From: JACCTH01 sp035253825
Lineage (GTDB): Bacteria; Actinomycetota; Acidimicrobiia; Spongiisociales; ZC4RG35
Assembly: GCA_035253825.1 (NCBI GenBank)
Contig: DATFBM010000041.1
Span: forward strand, 1 to 64,000
Direction: 5' to 3'
DNA: 64,000 nt
A model generated the notes under the pieces. It did not search any database, had not been told where the DNA came from, and was given only the letters and a program-made list of their open reading frames with translations. The position numbers and the translations under genes are program-made. Position 1 is the first letter of the stretch, and the number at the start of each line of letters is the position of its first letter. Of the stretch, positions 16,834-24,220 are shown piece by piece.

Positions 16834-17696
16834 GAGACTCTGTCAGGGTCTGTCACGGAATACACGCTTCTCGGACCCGGGAGACCCTTGAACTCCCGGT
16901 CTCCGAGCGACTCGAACTGAAATCCTGCCCCCGAAGCCAGCTGCTGGGTAGTGGAGGAGACCAGAATCCCTCCGGCCGGAGCGGCCGCCGCGATGCGGGC
17001 CGCCTCGTGAACCGCAACCCCGCCGACCTCACTTCCTTCGATTTCCACTTCGCCGGTGTGGACCCCGACTCGGACCTCCAGACCCAACTCCTTAGCCTTG
17101 GCACGGATGCCCATTCCGGCCCTAATCGCTCGGGCGGCACCATCAAATATGGCTACGAAACCATCACCGGTGGTATTGACCTCTCTCCCTCGAAAGCGGT
17201 CGATTTGATCTCTCACATCACGATTGTGTTGACCCAACAACTCTCGCCACGCCTTGTCGCCCAGTCGAATGGCCGTTTCGGTGGATCCGACAATGTCAGA
17301 TATGAGAATCGAAACCACCACCCGCTCGCCAGCTTCCGGATCAGGCAACCAGGTACGCACACCTGACCAGTTGATGGCGCGCATCGGCTGCTCGCTCACG
17401 ACCCAGCCGTCGTGACCGGGTGGAATCTCGAAGACGTCGTTGGGGGAGATATCGAGAGCGGAGCCATCGTCCATTTCCACGTGCAAAAGCCCCTCCAAAA
17501 CCACCCCCCGGTGATGGGCCTGACAGCTCTCCTCCGCTCGATGGTTGCCGATCAATTTGCGACCCCCGAGGGCACAGTGGGCTCCGGGCTCGAAGACGTT
17601 GAGAGCGATGGAGGCGTCGCCGACTTGCACGATGTCGGCCGCCAGGCCCTCCGACCGAAACCTCTCGTCCGGCGCATTGAGGCTCTTCTTGTTCAG
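16830..17696 (-). CDS. Cupin domain fused to class III nucleotide cyclase, apparent CTG start
   Basis: A 288-residue fusion. Residues ~1-115 are a small cupin β-barrel (FEPGAHC, then AHHRGVVLEGLLHVEMDDG and IPPGHDGWVV). Residues ~125-288 are a class III cyclase (LISDIVGST, TTGDGFVAIFD, VHEAARI; again His replaces the usual Asn). The cupin likely senses a metal or small ligand. The family N-terminus 'NKKSLNAPDE' is encoded upstream of the first GTG at 17630, and the only start-like codon for it is CTG at 17696; AGGAG lies about 16 bases further up. If CTG is not used, GTG 17630 gives a protein with a clipped cupin strand. Confidence 0.78.
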   Translation of the reverse strand: MNKKSLNAPDERFRSEGLAADIVQVGDASIALNVFEPGAHCALGGRKLIGNHRAEESCQAHHRGVVLEGLLHVEMDDGSALDISPNDVFEIPPGHDGWVVSEQPMRAINWSGVRTWLPDPEAGERVVVSILISDIVGSTETAIRLGDKAWRELLGQHNRDVRDQIDRFRGREVNTTGDGFVAIFDGAARAIRAGMGIRAKAKELGLEVRVGVHTGEVEIEGSEVGGVAVHEAARIAAAAPAGGILVSSTTQQLASGAGFQFESLGDREFKGLPGPRSVYSVTDPDRVS

Positions 17697-17752
17697 TCCG
17701 GCGATAGCGCTGCTCCTGCGGTCGGCACAATCCTAAAGAATGGCCGACGAAG

Positions 17753-17826
17753 CACGCCCGGAGGGATTCGAACCCCCAGCCTTCTGATCCGAAGTCAGAC
17801 GCTCTGATCCGTTGAGCTACGGGCGC
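17753..17826 (-). tRNA. tRNA-Arg (anticodon TCG)
   Basis: A 74-nt tRNA on the minus strand with the same acceptor pairs as the Arg gene at 4.2 kb. The anticodon loop CTTCGGA gives TCG, and the T-arm GGTTCGAATCC is normal. CCA is not encoded. It sits just upstream of the cupin-cyclase gene and transcribes toward it. Confidence 0.95.
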
Positions 17827-17921
17827 ATGTCTTAGGGAAACCTAATGCTATAGGCCGCGCATTCCACGGCCCACAGCCAGTGGATTCTCCTCATAGCCGC
17901 CAGATTCCACCAGGATTCTCT

Positions 17922-17944
17922 ATCGATTATCGTCGATAATCGAT
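17922..17944. promoter_or_regulatory. ArsR-type operator 1, overlapping the EamA start codon
   Basis: A perfect inverted repeat: ATCGATTATC (17922-17931), spacer GTC, GATAATCGAT (17935-17944). The last two bases are the first two of the ATG of the EamA transporter gene. A near-identical copy precedes arsR at 18848-18870 in the same position relative to its ATG. Long AT-rich dyads of this kind are typical binding sites for ArsR/SmtB repressors, and an ArsR gene is next door. Confidence 0.75.
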
Positions 17945-18872
17945 GGAAGTGATCCCCGATAGAAAGGGCAAGTATTACTTGGTCCTCACGGCCGCCGCAG
18001 CTTCGTGGGGAGTGGCAACCGTGATCAGCAAACAGGCGGTTTCCGAGATTCCCCCGCTTGTCCTGCTTCCTATCCAACTCACGACCAGCCTGCTCTTCCT
18101 TGGCTCGATGATGATTGCGAGCGGCCTACAGCCGTGGACCCGGGAGACCACCCGATTGGGATTGCTCGGATTCTTAAACCCCGGCCTCTCCTATGCGCTG
18201 GGCCTCGTCGGCCTCACTCAGATCACGGCCAGTTTGTCCGTCGTGCTATGGGCGACCGAACCAGTCATGATCCTGGTCTTGGCAGCGATGGTGCTGCGCG
18301 AGACGATCACGAAATCGCTGGCCTTGGCGATTGGTCTGACCTCTGTTGGGGTCCTGCTCGTGGCCGGTGACGCGAGCAGCGGTACCTTGCTGGGAATCAG
18401 CTTCACGTTGGCGGGGGTCGCCGCGTGCGCGATCTATACGGTGATCACCCGTAGGTGGATGAGTGAAGACTCGACCTTGGCGGTCATTATCGCCCAACAA
18501 ATGTCTGCTCTGATCTTCTCTTTAGTTTTGCTCGGCACGCTCATCCTGGGTAGCGAGTCTTTCGCGGTCTCAGGCTGGTCTGGAGGCGCATGGGCGAGTG
18601 CCGTTGTTTCGGGAGTGCTCTATTACGCCGTGGCCTTCTGGCTCTACCTGACCGGCCTGCGCCGAATACCGGCTGCTTTTGCCGGCATGTTTCTGAATCT
18701 GATTCCGATTTTCGGCATCAGCACCGGATATCTGCTCGGGGAGCGTCTTAGCAACCTGCAATTACTTGGGGCGGTCCTGATCGTCGGGGCAGTCGGATCG
18801 ATGTTGTGGGCTCGCCTTCGGTCTCTTTCCTTGACAGCCCGAACTTCATCGATTATCGTCGATGATCGATGA
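17943..18872 (+). CDS. EamA/DMT family transporter under ArsR-type operator
   Basis: A 309-residue drug/metabolite-transporter-fold protein with ten predicted membrane segments in two EamA repeats (first around AAAASWGVATVISKQAV, second around LAGVAACAIYTVITRRWM). Members export amino acids, nucleosides or other metabolites. Its promoter carries the same dyad as arsR, and it overlaps arsR by four bases, so it is likely induced with arsR and arsM. No ArsB or Acr3 pump is visible here, so it is a candidate exporter of an arsenic species; that is inference. The ATG lies inside the operator, so the mRNA is leaderless or nearly so. The last nine codons are formed by the second operator. Confidence 0.8.
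   Translation: MEVIPDRKGKYYLVLTAAAASWGVATVISKQAVSEIPPLVLLPIQLTTSLLFLGSMMIASGLQPWTRETTRLGLLGFLNPGLSYALGLVGLTQITASLSVVLWATEPVMILVLAAMVLRETITKSLALAIGLTSVGVLLVAGDASSGTLLGISFTLAGVAACAIYTVITRRWMSEDSTLAVIIAQQMSALIFSLVLLGTLILGSESFAVSGWSGGAWASAVVSGVLYYAVAFWLYLTGLRRIPAAFAGMFLNLIPIFGISTGYLLGERLSNLQLLGAVLIVGAVGSMLWARLRSLSLTARTSSIIVDDR
18848..18870. promoter_or_regulatory. ArsR-type operator 2, overlapping the arsR start codon
   Basis: ATCGATTATC, GTC, GATGATCGAT: the same 10-3-10 dyad as at 17922 with one mismatch in the right arm. It spans the 3' end of the EamA gene and the first two bases of the arsR ATG. It should allow autoregulation of arsR and a separate transcript for arsR-arsM. Confidence 0.75.
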
Positions 18873-19192
18873 ACGTTGATCGTGACACAGCGGCAGTTTG
18901 GGCTTCCTGGTTTCGGGCACTGGGCGACCCCTCCCGGATCCTGGTCCTGAACCTGCTAGCCGCCAAGTCCGAGCCGATGTCGGTAGGAGAGATCGTCGAG
19001 GCGCTCGACATCGGCCAGTCGACAATCTCCCATCATCTCAGACAACTGGCCGAGGTGGGTTTCGTGCTCGTCGAAGAGCGCGGAACTTCGAACTTTTATC
19101 GCGTGAATGACCTGTGTCTCGAGTGCTTCCCTACCGCGGCCGAACTGGTCATGGGAGTAGCCCGTACAACCGCCGAATGGAGGGCGTGCTGA
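18869..19192 (+). CDS. arsR: ArsR family metalloregulatory repressor
   Basis: A 107-residue winged-helix protein. WFRALGDPSRILVLNLLA, then VGEIVEALDIGQSTISHHLRQLAEVGFV is the textbook ArsR helix-turn-helix. Candidate thiol ligands for As(III) are near the C-terminus (DLCLECFP, and a final Cys), not in the helix-3 ELCVCDL site of the E. coli type. This points to one of the alternative As(III)-site architectures. It is expected to bind the two flanking dyads and release them on arsenite. Its stop overlaps the arsM start by one base (TGATG). Confidence 0.88.
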   Translation: MNVDRDTAAVWASWFRALGDPSRILVLNLLAAKSEPMSVGEIVEALDIGQSTISHHLRQLAEVGFVLVEERGTSNFYRVNDLCLECFPTAAELVMGVARTTAEWRAC

Positions 19193-19887
19193 TGGATATC
19201 AAAGAGAAAGTGGCCGACCGCTACCGATCGGCGGCACTGCAAATGCTGCAGGGAGAAGCCGGGTGCTGCGGAGGGTCGACCTGCGGTGACGGGGGTTACG
19301 ACGACCTGGGAGAGATGGCTGAGGTCAGCCTCGGATGTGGAAACCCAACCGCGGTGGCCGAGCTTCATCCGGGGGAAACCGTATTGGATCTCGGTTCAGG
19401 CGGTGGCCTAGACGTGATCGTCTCCGCCCGGAGAGTGGCCCCCGGTGGCAAAGCCATCGGAGTCGACATGACGCCTGAGATGCTCGAGCTCGCTCGGAAG
19501 AACGCGACTGCTGCGGGCGTCGCAAACGTCGAGTTCTTGCTCGGACACATCGAGGATCTACCGCTCCCCGCCGGGTCAGTAGACGTAATCATCTCTAACT
19601 GCGTGATCAACCTGTCAACAGAAAAGCCCCGGGTGTTTGCCGAGATGGCCCGAGTCTTGGCACCTGGGGGCCGAATCGGTATCGCCGACATCGTCGCCGA
19701 CGATTTCCTGACCCCGGAGGAGAGAGCAGAGCGTGGTGACTGGGCCGGGTGCATCGCCGGTGCTCTTTCCGAGAATGAATACCGCCGAGGCCTGACGGAA
19801 GCAGGATTTACCGACATCGACTTGGAGTTCACCTCCGAAGCCGCCCAGGGGATGTACAACGCCCTTATTCGGGCGAATCGGCCGTAG
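19192..19887 (+). CDS. arsM: Arsenite S-adenosylmethionine methyltransferase
   Basis: A 231-residue class I methyltransferase. The SAM site is in VLDLGSGGGLDVIVSARRV, followed by GVDMTPEMLELARKNA. Cysteines expected to bind As(III) are present: the N-terminal GCCGGSTCGD cluster, ISNCVINLS near residue 140 and DWAGCIAGAL near 185. ArsM methylates trivalent arsenic to mono-, di- and trimethyl forms. ATG at 19192 follows the arsR stop directly. Its last 23 bases overlap the convergent arsC gene. Confidence 0.92.
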   Translation: MDIKEKVADRYRSAALQMLQGEAGCCGGSTCGDGGYDDLGEMAEVSLGCGNPTAVAELHPGETVLDLGSGGGLDVIVSARRVAPGGKAIGVDMTPEMLELARKNATAAGVANVEFLLGHIEDLPLPAGSVDVIISNCVINLSTEKPRVFAEMARVLAPGGRIGIADIVADDFLTPEERAERGDWAGCIAGALSENEYRRGLTEAGFTDIDLEFTSEAAQGMYNALIRANRP

Positions 19888-20284
19888 CCAGACCGAGATC
19901 TGCGATTAGGCGACGTACCCGGGATTCAATCTCGTCTCTAATCGGACGGACACCTTCAACGGTCTGGCCGGATGGATCGTCGATTTTCCAGTCGAGGTAA
20001 CGCCGGCCTGGGAATACCGGGCAAGCGTCGCCGCAGCCCATCGTCACCACCACGTCGGCGGCACGGATGTCTTCTGTCGACCATGCCCGCGGCTGCTCGC
20101 CACTGACATCGATTCCGACCTCTCCCATCGACTCGACCACTGCTGGGTTGACCTGATCGGCAGGCTCGGATCCCCCGGATCGGACCCGCACCCGGTCGCC
20201 GGCGAGATGACGCAGCCACGCCGCGGCCATTTGCGACCGACCGGCGTTGTGGACGCAGGCGAACAAGACGGTGGGCTTCTTCAT
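19865..20284 (-). CDS. arsC: Arsenate reductase, thioredoxin-coupled (LMW-PTP fold)
   Basis: A 139-residue low-molecular-weight-phosphatase-fold reductase. The P-loop is CVHNAGRSQMA (CX5R, residue ~10) and the redox cysteine pair is GCGDACPVFPG near residue 85, as in the B. subtilis/S. aureus type. It reduces As(V) to As(III), the substrate for the convergent ArsM. It shares direction with the downstream end of the RskA gene (gap of seven bases), so it may be transcribed from the sigma-factor operon instead of the ars promoter. Confidence 0.92.
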   Translation of the reverse strand: MKKPTVLFACVHNAGRSQMAAAWLRHLAGDRVRVRSGGSEPADQVNPAVVESMGEVGIDVSGEQPRAWSTEDIRAADVVVTMGCGDACPVFPGRRYLDWKIDDPSGQTVEGVRPIRDEIESRVRRLIADLGLATADSPE

Positions 20285-20291
20285 CTCACCG

Positions 20292-20978
20292 TCAGAGCTC
20301 CGCGCTGAAGAGAACCTCGCCCGAGGGAGCGGGCAGGCCGCCGGCGGGCTCCTGGGTGATGGCCACCAGCAGGCCGGAACGAGCCTCGCCCTGGAGCAGC
20401 GCCGTCGCCTCACCCGTCTCATCGGGGACAAAGACCCCGGCCGGGGCCGGATCTCCCTCCCCGATCAACCAGAGCTGATAGGTATTGCCTTCTTCTGGTG
20501 AAGCCAGGCCCCTGAACTCCACCGCTGCCGCTTCCTCCGACTCCGAGAAAACCACCTGAGCCTGCTGGGGCGGAGGGGCGGCGAAGGCTTCGTGCACCGC
20601 CAACTCGACCGTGCGGGCGTCGGCGGCTGCCATCAATTGATCGAGCGGGTTGGGATTGAAGAGCGTCAGCCCCCCCAAGAGGACCACCAGGACCGCAGCT
20701 GCTATCCAAGCCAAGCGCCAAAGCGGCCGTCGCCTTGGGGCCAGCTCGACTACCGACGTCTCCGACACCGATTTGATGCCATCGAGCACCCGGGTCCGCA
20801 GACCCGCCGGTGGCTCGACCGCCAAGGCATGGTCGAGAGCGATGACTCCCTGGGCGAGGTCGTTCACCAATGCGGTGCACTCGGAGCATTCGAGGAGATG
20901 GGCCTCGAATCGCCTTCGCTCTTCGGGCTCCAAGGCCCCCAGGAGGTAGGGAGCGGCGAATTCTTCGAATTCATTCAC
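20292..20978 (-). CDS. Anti-sigma factor, RskA type
   Basis: A ~228-residue membrane anti-sigma factor. It has an N-terminal zinc anti-sigma domain with HLLECSECTALVNDL (His-x3-Cys-x2-Cys), a single membrane helix near residue 100 (LAWIAAAVLVVLLGGLTLF) and an extracytoplasmic RskA domain (YQLWLIGEGDPAPAGVF). It should hold the sigma factor encoded just upstream and release it after regulated proteolysis. GTG at 20978 overlaps the sigma stop by eight bases. The longer frame lacks homology. Confidence 0.88.
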   Translation of the reverse strand: MNEFEEFAAPYLLGALEPEERRRFEAHLLECSECTALVNDLAQGVIALDHALAVEPPAGLRTRVLDGIKSVSETSVVELAPRRRPLWRLAWIAAAVLVVLLGGLTLFNPNPLDQLMAAADARTVELAVHEAFAAPPPQQAQVVFSESEEAAAVEFRGLASPEEGNTYQLWLIGEGDPAPAGVFVPDETGEATALLQGEARSGLLVAITQEPAGGLPAPSGEVLFSAEL

Positions 20979-21549
20979 GAGTCGCCCCCAGCGCTTGCCG
21001 GAGCCGCAGCAGACCATCGCGCATCCGGGATTTCACCGTGCCGAGGGGAAGGTCCAGCATCCGGGCCACCTCGGGGTAGGAGCGCCCGCCGAAATAGGCG
21101 AGCTCTATCACCTGACGCTGGAGGTCGGTCAGCTGGCCCAGCAAATTTCGCACCTCGCCTTGCTCAAATGCGATTGAGACTTCCTCCGCTACCCGGTCGG
21201 CGGGGAGCTCGACCCAGCCCGGCGCCACCCGCTCCTGGCGATCACGAGCCGCCTGCTCGCTCCGGACTCGGTCCGTAGCTCGAGCGCGGGCAATGAGCAT
21301 GATCCAGGTGAGGACCGAGCCCCGGCTCTCATCCCAATTGCGAGCCTTCCGCCAAACCTCGAGGTACACCTCCTGGGCAACTTCCTCAGCGTGCTCCTGT
21401 GAGCGGACGATCCTCCGAACGATGCCGAAGACCATCGCCGCCGTCCGGTCATAGAGAACCCCGAAAGCCGCCTCGTCCCCCGACGCTGCGGCCCGCATCA
21501 GGTCTTCGAGCTCGGGGGTGACCCGCGACTGCGGGAGGAAAGAATCCAT
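20971..21549 (-). CDS. ECF RNA polymerase sigma factor, SigK-like
   Basis: An ECF sigma factor of ~192 residues. Region 2 is AFGVLYDRTAAMVFGIVRRIV then EEVAQEVYLEVWRKA. Region 4 is QRQVIELAYFGGRSYPEVARMLDLPLGTVKSRMRDGLLRLR. Pairing with an RskA-type anti-sigma factor places it in the SigK group, which in mycobacteria answers redox or envelope stress. ATG at 21549 is chosen for normal family length; 21615 is an alternative, and neither has a clear ribosome site. It diverges from the DUF885 gene. Confidence 0.88.
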   Translation of the reverse strand: MDSFLPQSRVTPELEDLMRAAASGDEAAFGVLYDRTAAMVFGIVRRIVRSQEHAEEVAQEVYLEVWRKARNWDESRGSVLTWIMLIARARATDRVRSEQAARDRQERVAPGWVELPADRVAEEVSIAFEQGEVRNLLGQLTDLQRQVIELAYFGGRSYPEVARMLDLPLGTVKSRMRDGLLRLRQALGATRE

Positions 21550-21696
21550 TGACGGAGCGACCCAGGCTACCGACGTCTCGGGGACGAGAGCTCTGGCGAG
21601 AGCGGTTGGGAACATGGTCAACAGATGTTCGGAGCGAGCGTCGGTCTCGGTTTGGTGCCGATCGCCCCTGACTTGGCCCAATGGCACAATCGAGCC

Positions 21697-23376
21697 ATGC
21701 CGAAGATCGATCGCCTCGCCGCCGCATACTGGGACCGAAACCTCGAAGCCAATCCCACCAGCGCCACCATCATTGGCGATCGCCGCTTCGATCACCTTCT
21801 CGACGACATCTCTCCGGAGGCGACGGAGAAAGTCCTCTCGGAATACCGCCGAATCCAGTCCGAAGCCGAGACCATGGACGAAGGCGAACTCGATCGTCAG
21901 GGTCGCATCACTCGGTCAATGCTCTTGTCGGAGACCCAAACCGATATCGACATGATCGAAACCGGTGTTTTCTACGGTGCCTGCGATCCCAACACCGGAG
22001 TACTCGTGGGGCTGCTCCAGGCCGCAGGCCAGACCGTGGCCACATCCCCCGAGAACGCCGCCGCTCTGCTGGAGCGCTACCGACAGGTGCCGCGTCTCTT
22101 CGACCAAGCCCTGCAGCGCCACATCACCGAATTCGCCGCCGGGCGAATGGCCACCGCCAGCAACATCTCCCGAGTTTTGAGCCAACTCGACGGCTACTTG
22201 GGCGGCGATTCCACCGATGATCCCTTCGCCCAGACGCCAGGCCCGGATGACTGGGACGACCTTGGCAAGTGGCGAGGAACGCTCGAACAAATCGCGACCG
22301 AGATCATTCGGCCGGCCTTGGCCAAGTACCGGGACGGTGTGGAGCAATTGCTCGTCCAGGGTCGCGATGACGAGCATCCGGGACTCTGTCACATCCCGAG
22401 GGGCGAGGAGGATTACCTCCGCGCGATCAGAACCTTCACCAATCTCCCCTTTACCGCCCAAGAGCTGCATGAGATCGGACGGGAAGAGGCGGAGGGTCGC
22501 CTCGCAGACGAGTTCCGGGCTTTGGGCGACAACGCGTTAGGGACCTCAGATCTATCCGAGGTGCTCGATCGACTGCGCAACGATCCCACCCTTCGCTATG
22601 AGAACGCGGCCGAGATCACAAGCGATGCCGAAACCTACGTCGCTCGCTCCTGGGCGGCGGCGCCGGACTGGTTCAACCTCCGACCGAGCGCCAACTGCGA
22701 GGTCAAGGAAGTTCCAGAGGCCCTCGAGAAAGACGTGCCACCCGCCTACTACTTCCCGCCGGCGACCGACGGCTCCCGACCAGGCATCTACTTCATCAAC
22801 ACGTACGACGCCCCCGGACGAGCCCGCTACTCGGGGCAAGCCGTGGCCTACCACGAGGCGAATCCCGGCCACCACTTCCAGCTCACCCTGTCCACCGAGC
22901 TAACCGATCTCCCCGAGTTTCGAAAGCACGCCCTCACTTACGCATTTGTCGAAGGCTGGGGCCTCTACTCCGAGCGGCTGGCCGATGAGATGGGGCTCTA
23001 TACCGACGATCTCATGCGCCTGGGGATGGTTTCGGCCGATGCCTGGCGGGCCTGCCGGCTGGTCGTGGACACCGGGCTCCACGCCATGGGCTGGACCCGC
23101 CAGCAGGCGGTCGACTACATGCACAACTGGTGCGCGATCGACGAGCCCTCAGTGCAAGTGGAAGTCGATCGCTACATCGGGATGCCCGGTCAGGCTCTTG
23201 CCTACAAGGTGGGCCAGCGGGAGATTTTCCGGCTGCGAGAAAAGGCTCAGGTCGACCTCGGTGATCGCTTCGATATCAAGGACTTCCACGACGTTTGCCT
23301 GGGGAGCGGCAACATCACTCTCCCGATCCTTGCGGATCTGGTCGAGGCCTGGGTGAAGGAGGCGCGCCCGGCGTGA
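21697..23376 (+). CDS. DUF885 family protein, predicted metallopeptidase-like
   Basis: A 559-residue cytoplasmic-looking protein of the DUF885 family. The diagnostic motif AYHEANPGHHFQL around residue 390 contains a HExxxxxH-like pattern, thought to bind zinc, with FVEGWGLYSERLADE following as a likely third ligand region. No signal peptide is seen. The family is only partly characterised; a peptidase role is known-family inference. The ATG at 21697 is the natural start. The AraC gene overlaps its stop (GTGA), so the two are probably cotranscribed. Confidence 0.82.
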   Translation: MPKIDRLAAAYWDRNLEANPTSATIIGDRRFDHLLDDISPEATEKVLSEYRRIQSEAETMDEGELDRQGRITRSMLLSETQTDIDMIETGVFYGACDPNTGVLVGLLQAAGQTVATSPENAAALLERYRQVPRLFDQALQRHITEFAAGRMATASNISRVLSQLDGYLGGDSTDDPFAQTPGPDDWDDLGKWRGTLEQIATEIIRPALAKYRDGVEQLLVQGRDDEHPGLCHIPRGEEDYLRAIRTFTNLPFTAQELHEIGREEAEGRLADEFRALGDNALGTSDLSEVLDRLRNDPTLRYENAAEITSDAETYVARSWAAAPDWFNLRPSANCEVKEVPEALEKDVPPAYYFPPATDGSRPGIYFINTYDAPGRARYSGQAVAYHEANPGHHFQLTLSTELTDLPEFRKHALTYAFVEGWGLYSERLADEMGLYTDDLMRLGMVSADAWRACRLVVDTGLHAMGWTRQQAVDYMHNWCAIDEPSVQVEVDRYIGMPGQALAYKVGQREIFRLREKAQVDLGDRFDIKDFHDVCLGSGNITLPILADLVEAWVKEARPA

Positions 23377-24167
23377 GGAGCGAGCTTGTCTTCGAGTCGC
23401 CTTCGGTGGCGATTCTCGATGTCACCTGCATGCCGGGACCACAGCCGCCGAGCGACGTCGAGGTCGAGCCGGCTTTCGCGATCAGTTTTCCCCGTCAAGG
23501 CATCTATATCCATGACACTCCCGCAGGGCAAGTGATCGCCGATCCGACGGTGGCCCTCTTCCGCAGCCAGGGTGATGAGCAGACCACGATTCATCCCACC
23601 CACGACGGAGACTCCAACACCGAGGTCCAGTTTCCCGCTTCCGTCATCGAGCCTTTGCTCGACCGGCAGGGCCGCTTCCGGCACGGCGCGGTGGCCATCG
23701 CGAATCATCTGGCGGTCAGGCACCATCGTCTGTTGGCTATGGCCCGCTCGGGAACCTCGTCGGCGCTCGAGATCGAGGAGGAGGCGATGACCCTGCTTCG
23801 CCTCGTCTTCTTTCTTCCTCTGCCATGCGACACAACCGAGCGGGCGCAAACTCTGGTCGCCAAAGCGAGAGAGGAACTGGGCGCCAGCTATCGGGAGAGC
23901 CTCGACCTGGCCACGATCGCCCGGAGGGTGGGATCGTCGCCCTTTCATCTCAGCCGGGTCTTCAAGCGGGAAACGGGTCGGTCGATGACGGATCATCGGA
24001 CCACGCTTCGTATTCGCCATGTCCTCAATCGATTGACAGACGGCGCAACTGATCTCTCGCGCCTCGCGGTCGAGGCTGGCTTCTACGACCATGCCCACAT
24101 GACCAAAGAATTTCGCCGCCGAACCGGATCGGTCCCCTCGGTGATGAGGTCGCTCCTCGCCGGCTGA
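23373..24167 (+). CDS. AraC family transcriptional regulator
   Basis: A 264-residue regulator. The C-terminal ~100 residues carry the double helix-turn-helix: LDLATIARRVGSSPFHLSRVFKRETGRS, then LSRLAVEAGFYDHAHMTKEFRRRTGSVPS. The N-terminal half resembles a cupin-like effector domain (ISFPRQGIYIHD) but the ligand cannot be named. GTG at 23373 overlaps the upstream stop. Confidence 0.85.
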   Translation: MRSELVFESPSVAILDVTCMPGPQPPSDVEVEPAFAISFPRQGIYIHDTPAGQVIADPTVALFRSQGDEQTTIHPTHDGDSNTEVQFPASVIEPLLDRQGRFRHGAVAIANHLAVRHHRLLAMARSGTSSALEIEEEAMTLLRLVFFLPLPCDTTERAQTLVAKAREELGASYRESLDLATIARRVGSSPFHLSRVFKRETGRSMTDHRTTLRIRHVLNRLTDGATDLSRLAVEAGFYDHAHMTKEFRRRTGSVPSVMRSLLAG

Positions 24168-24220
24168 GAACCGCAAGGATCTACAAGACAGTTCCACCTC
24201 GGTTTCCAACAATCAGTCGG

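Noticed and set aside
23247..24212. 321-codon minus-strand frame opposite the AraC gene
   Set aside because: The plus strand has a clear AraC double helix-turn-helix and a coupled start; the minus frame has no recognisable domain.
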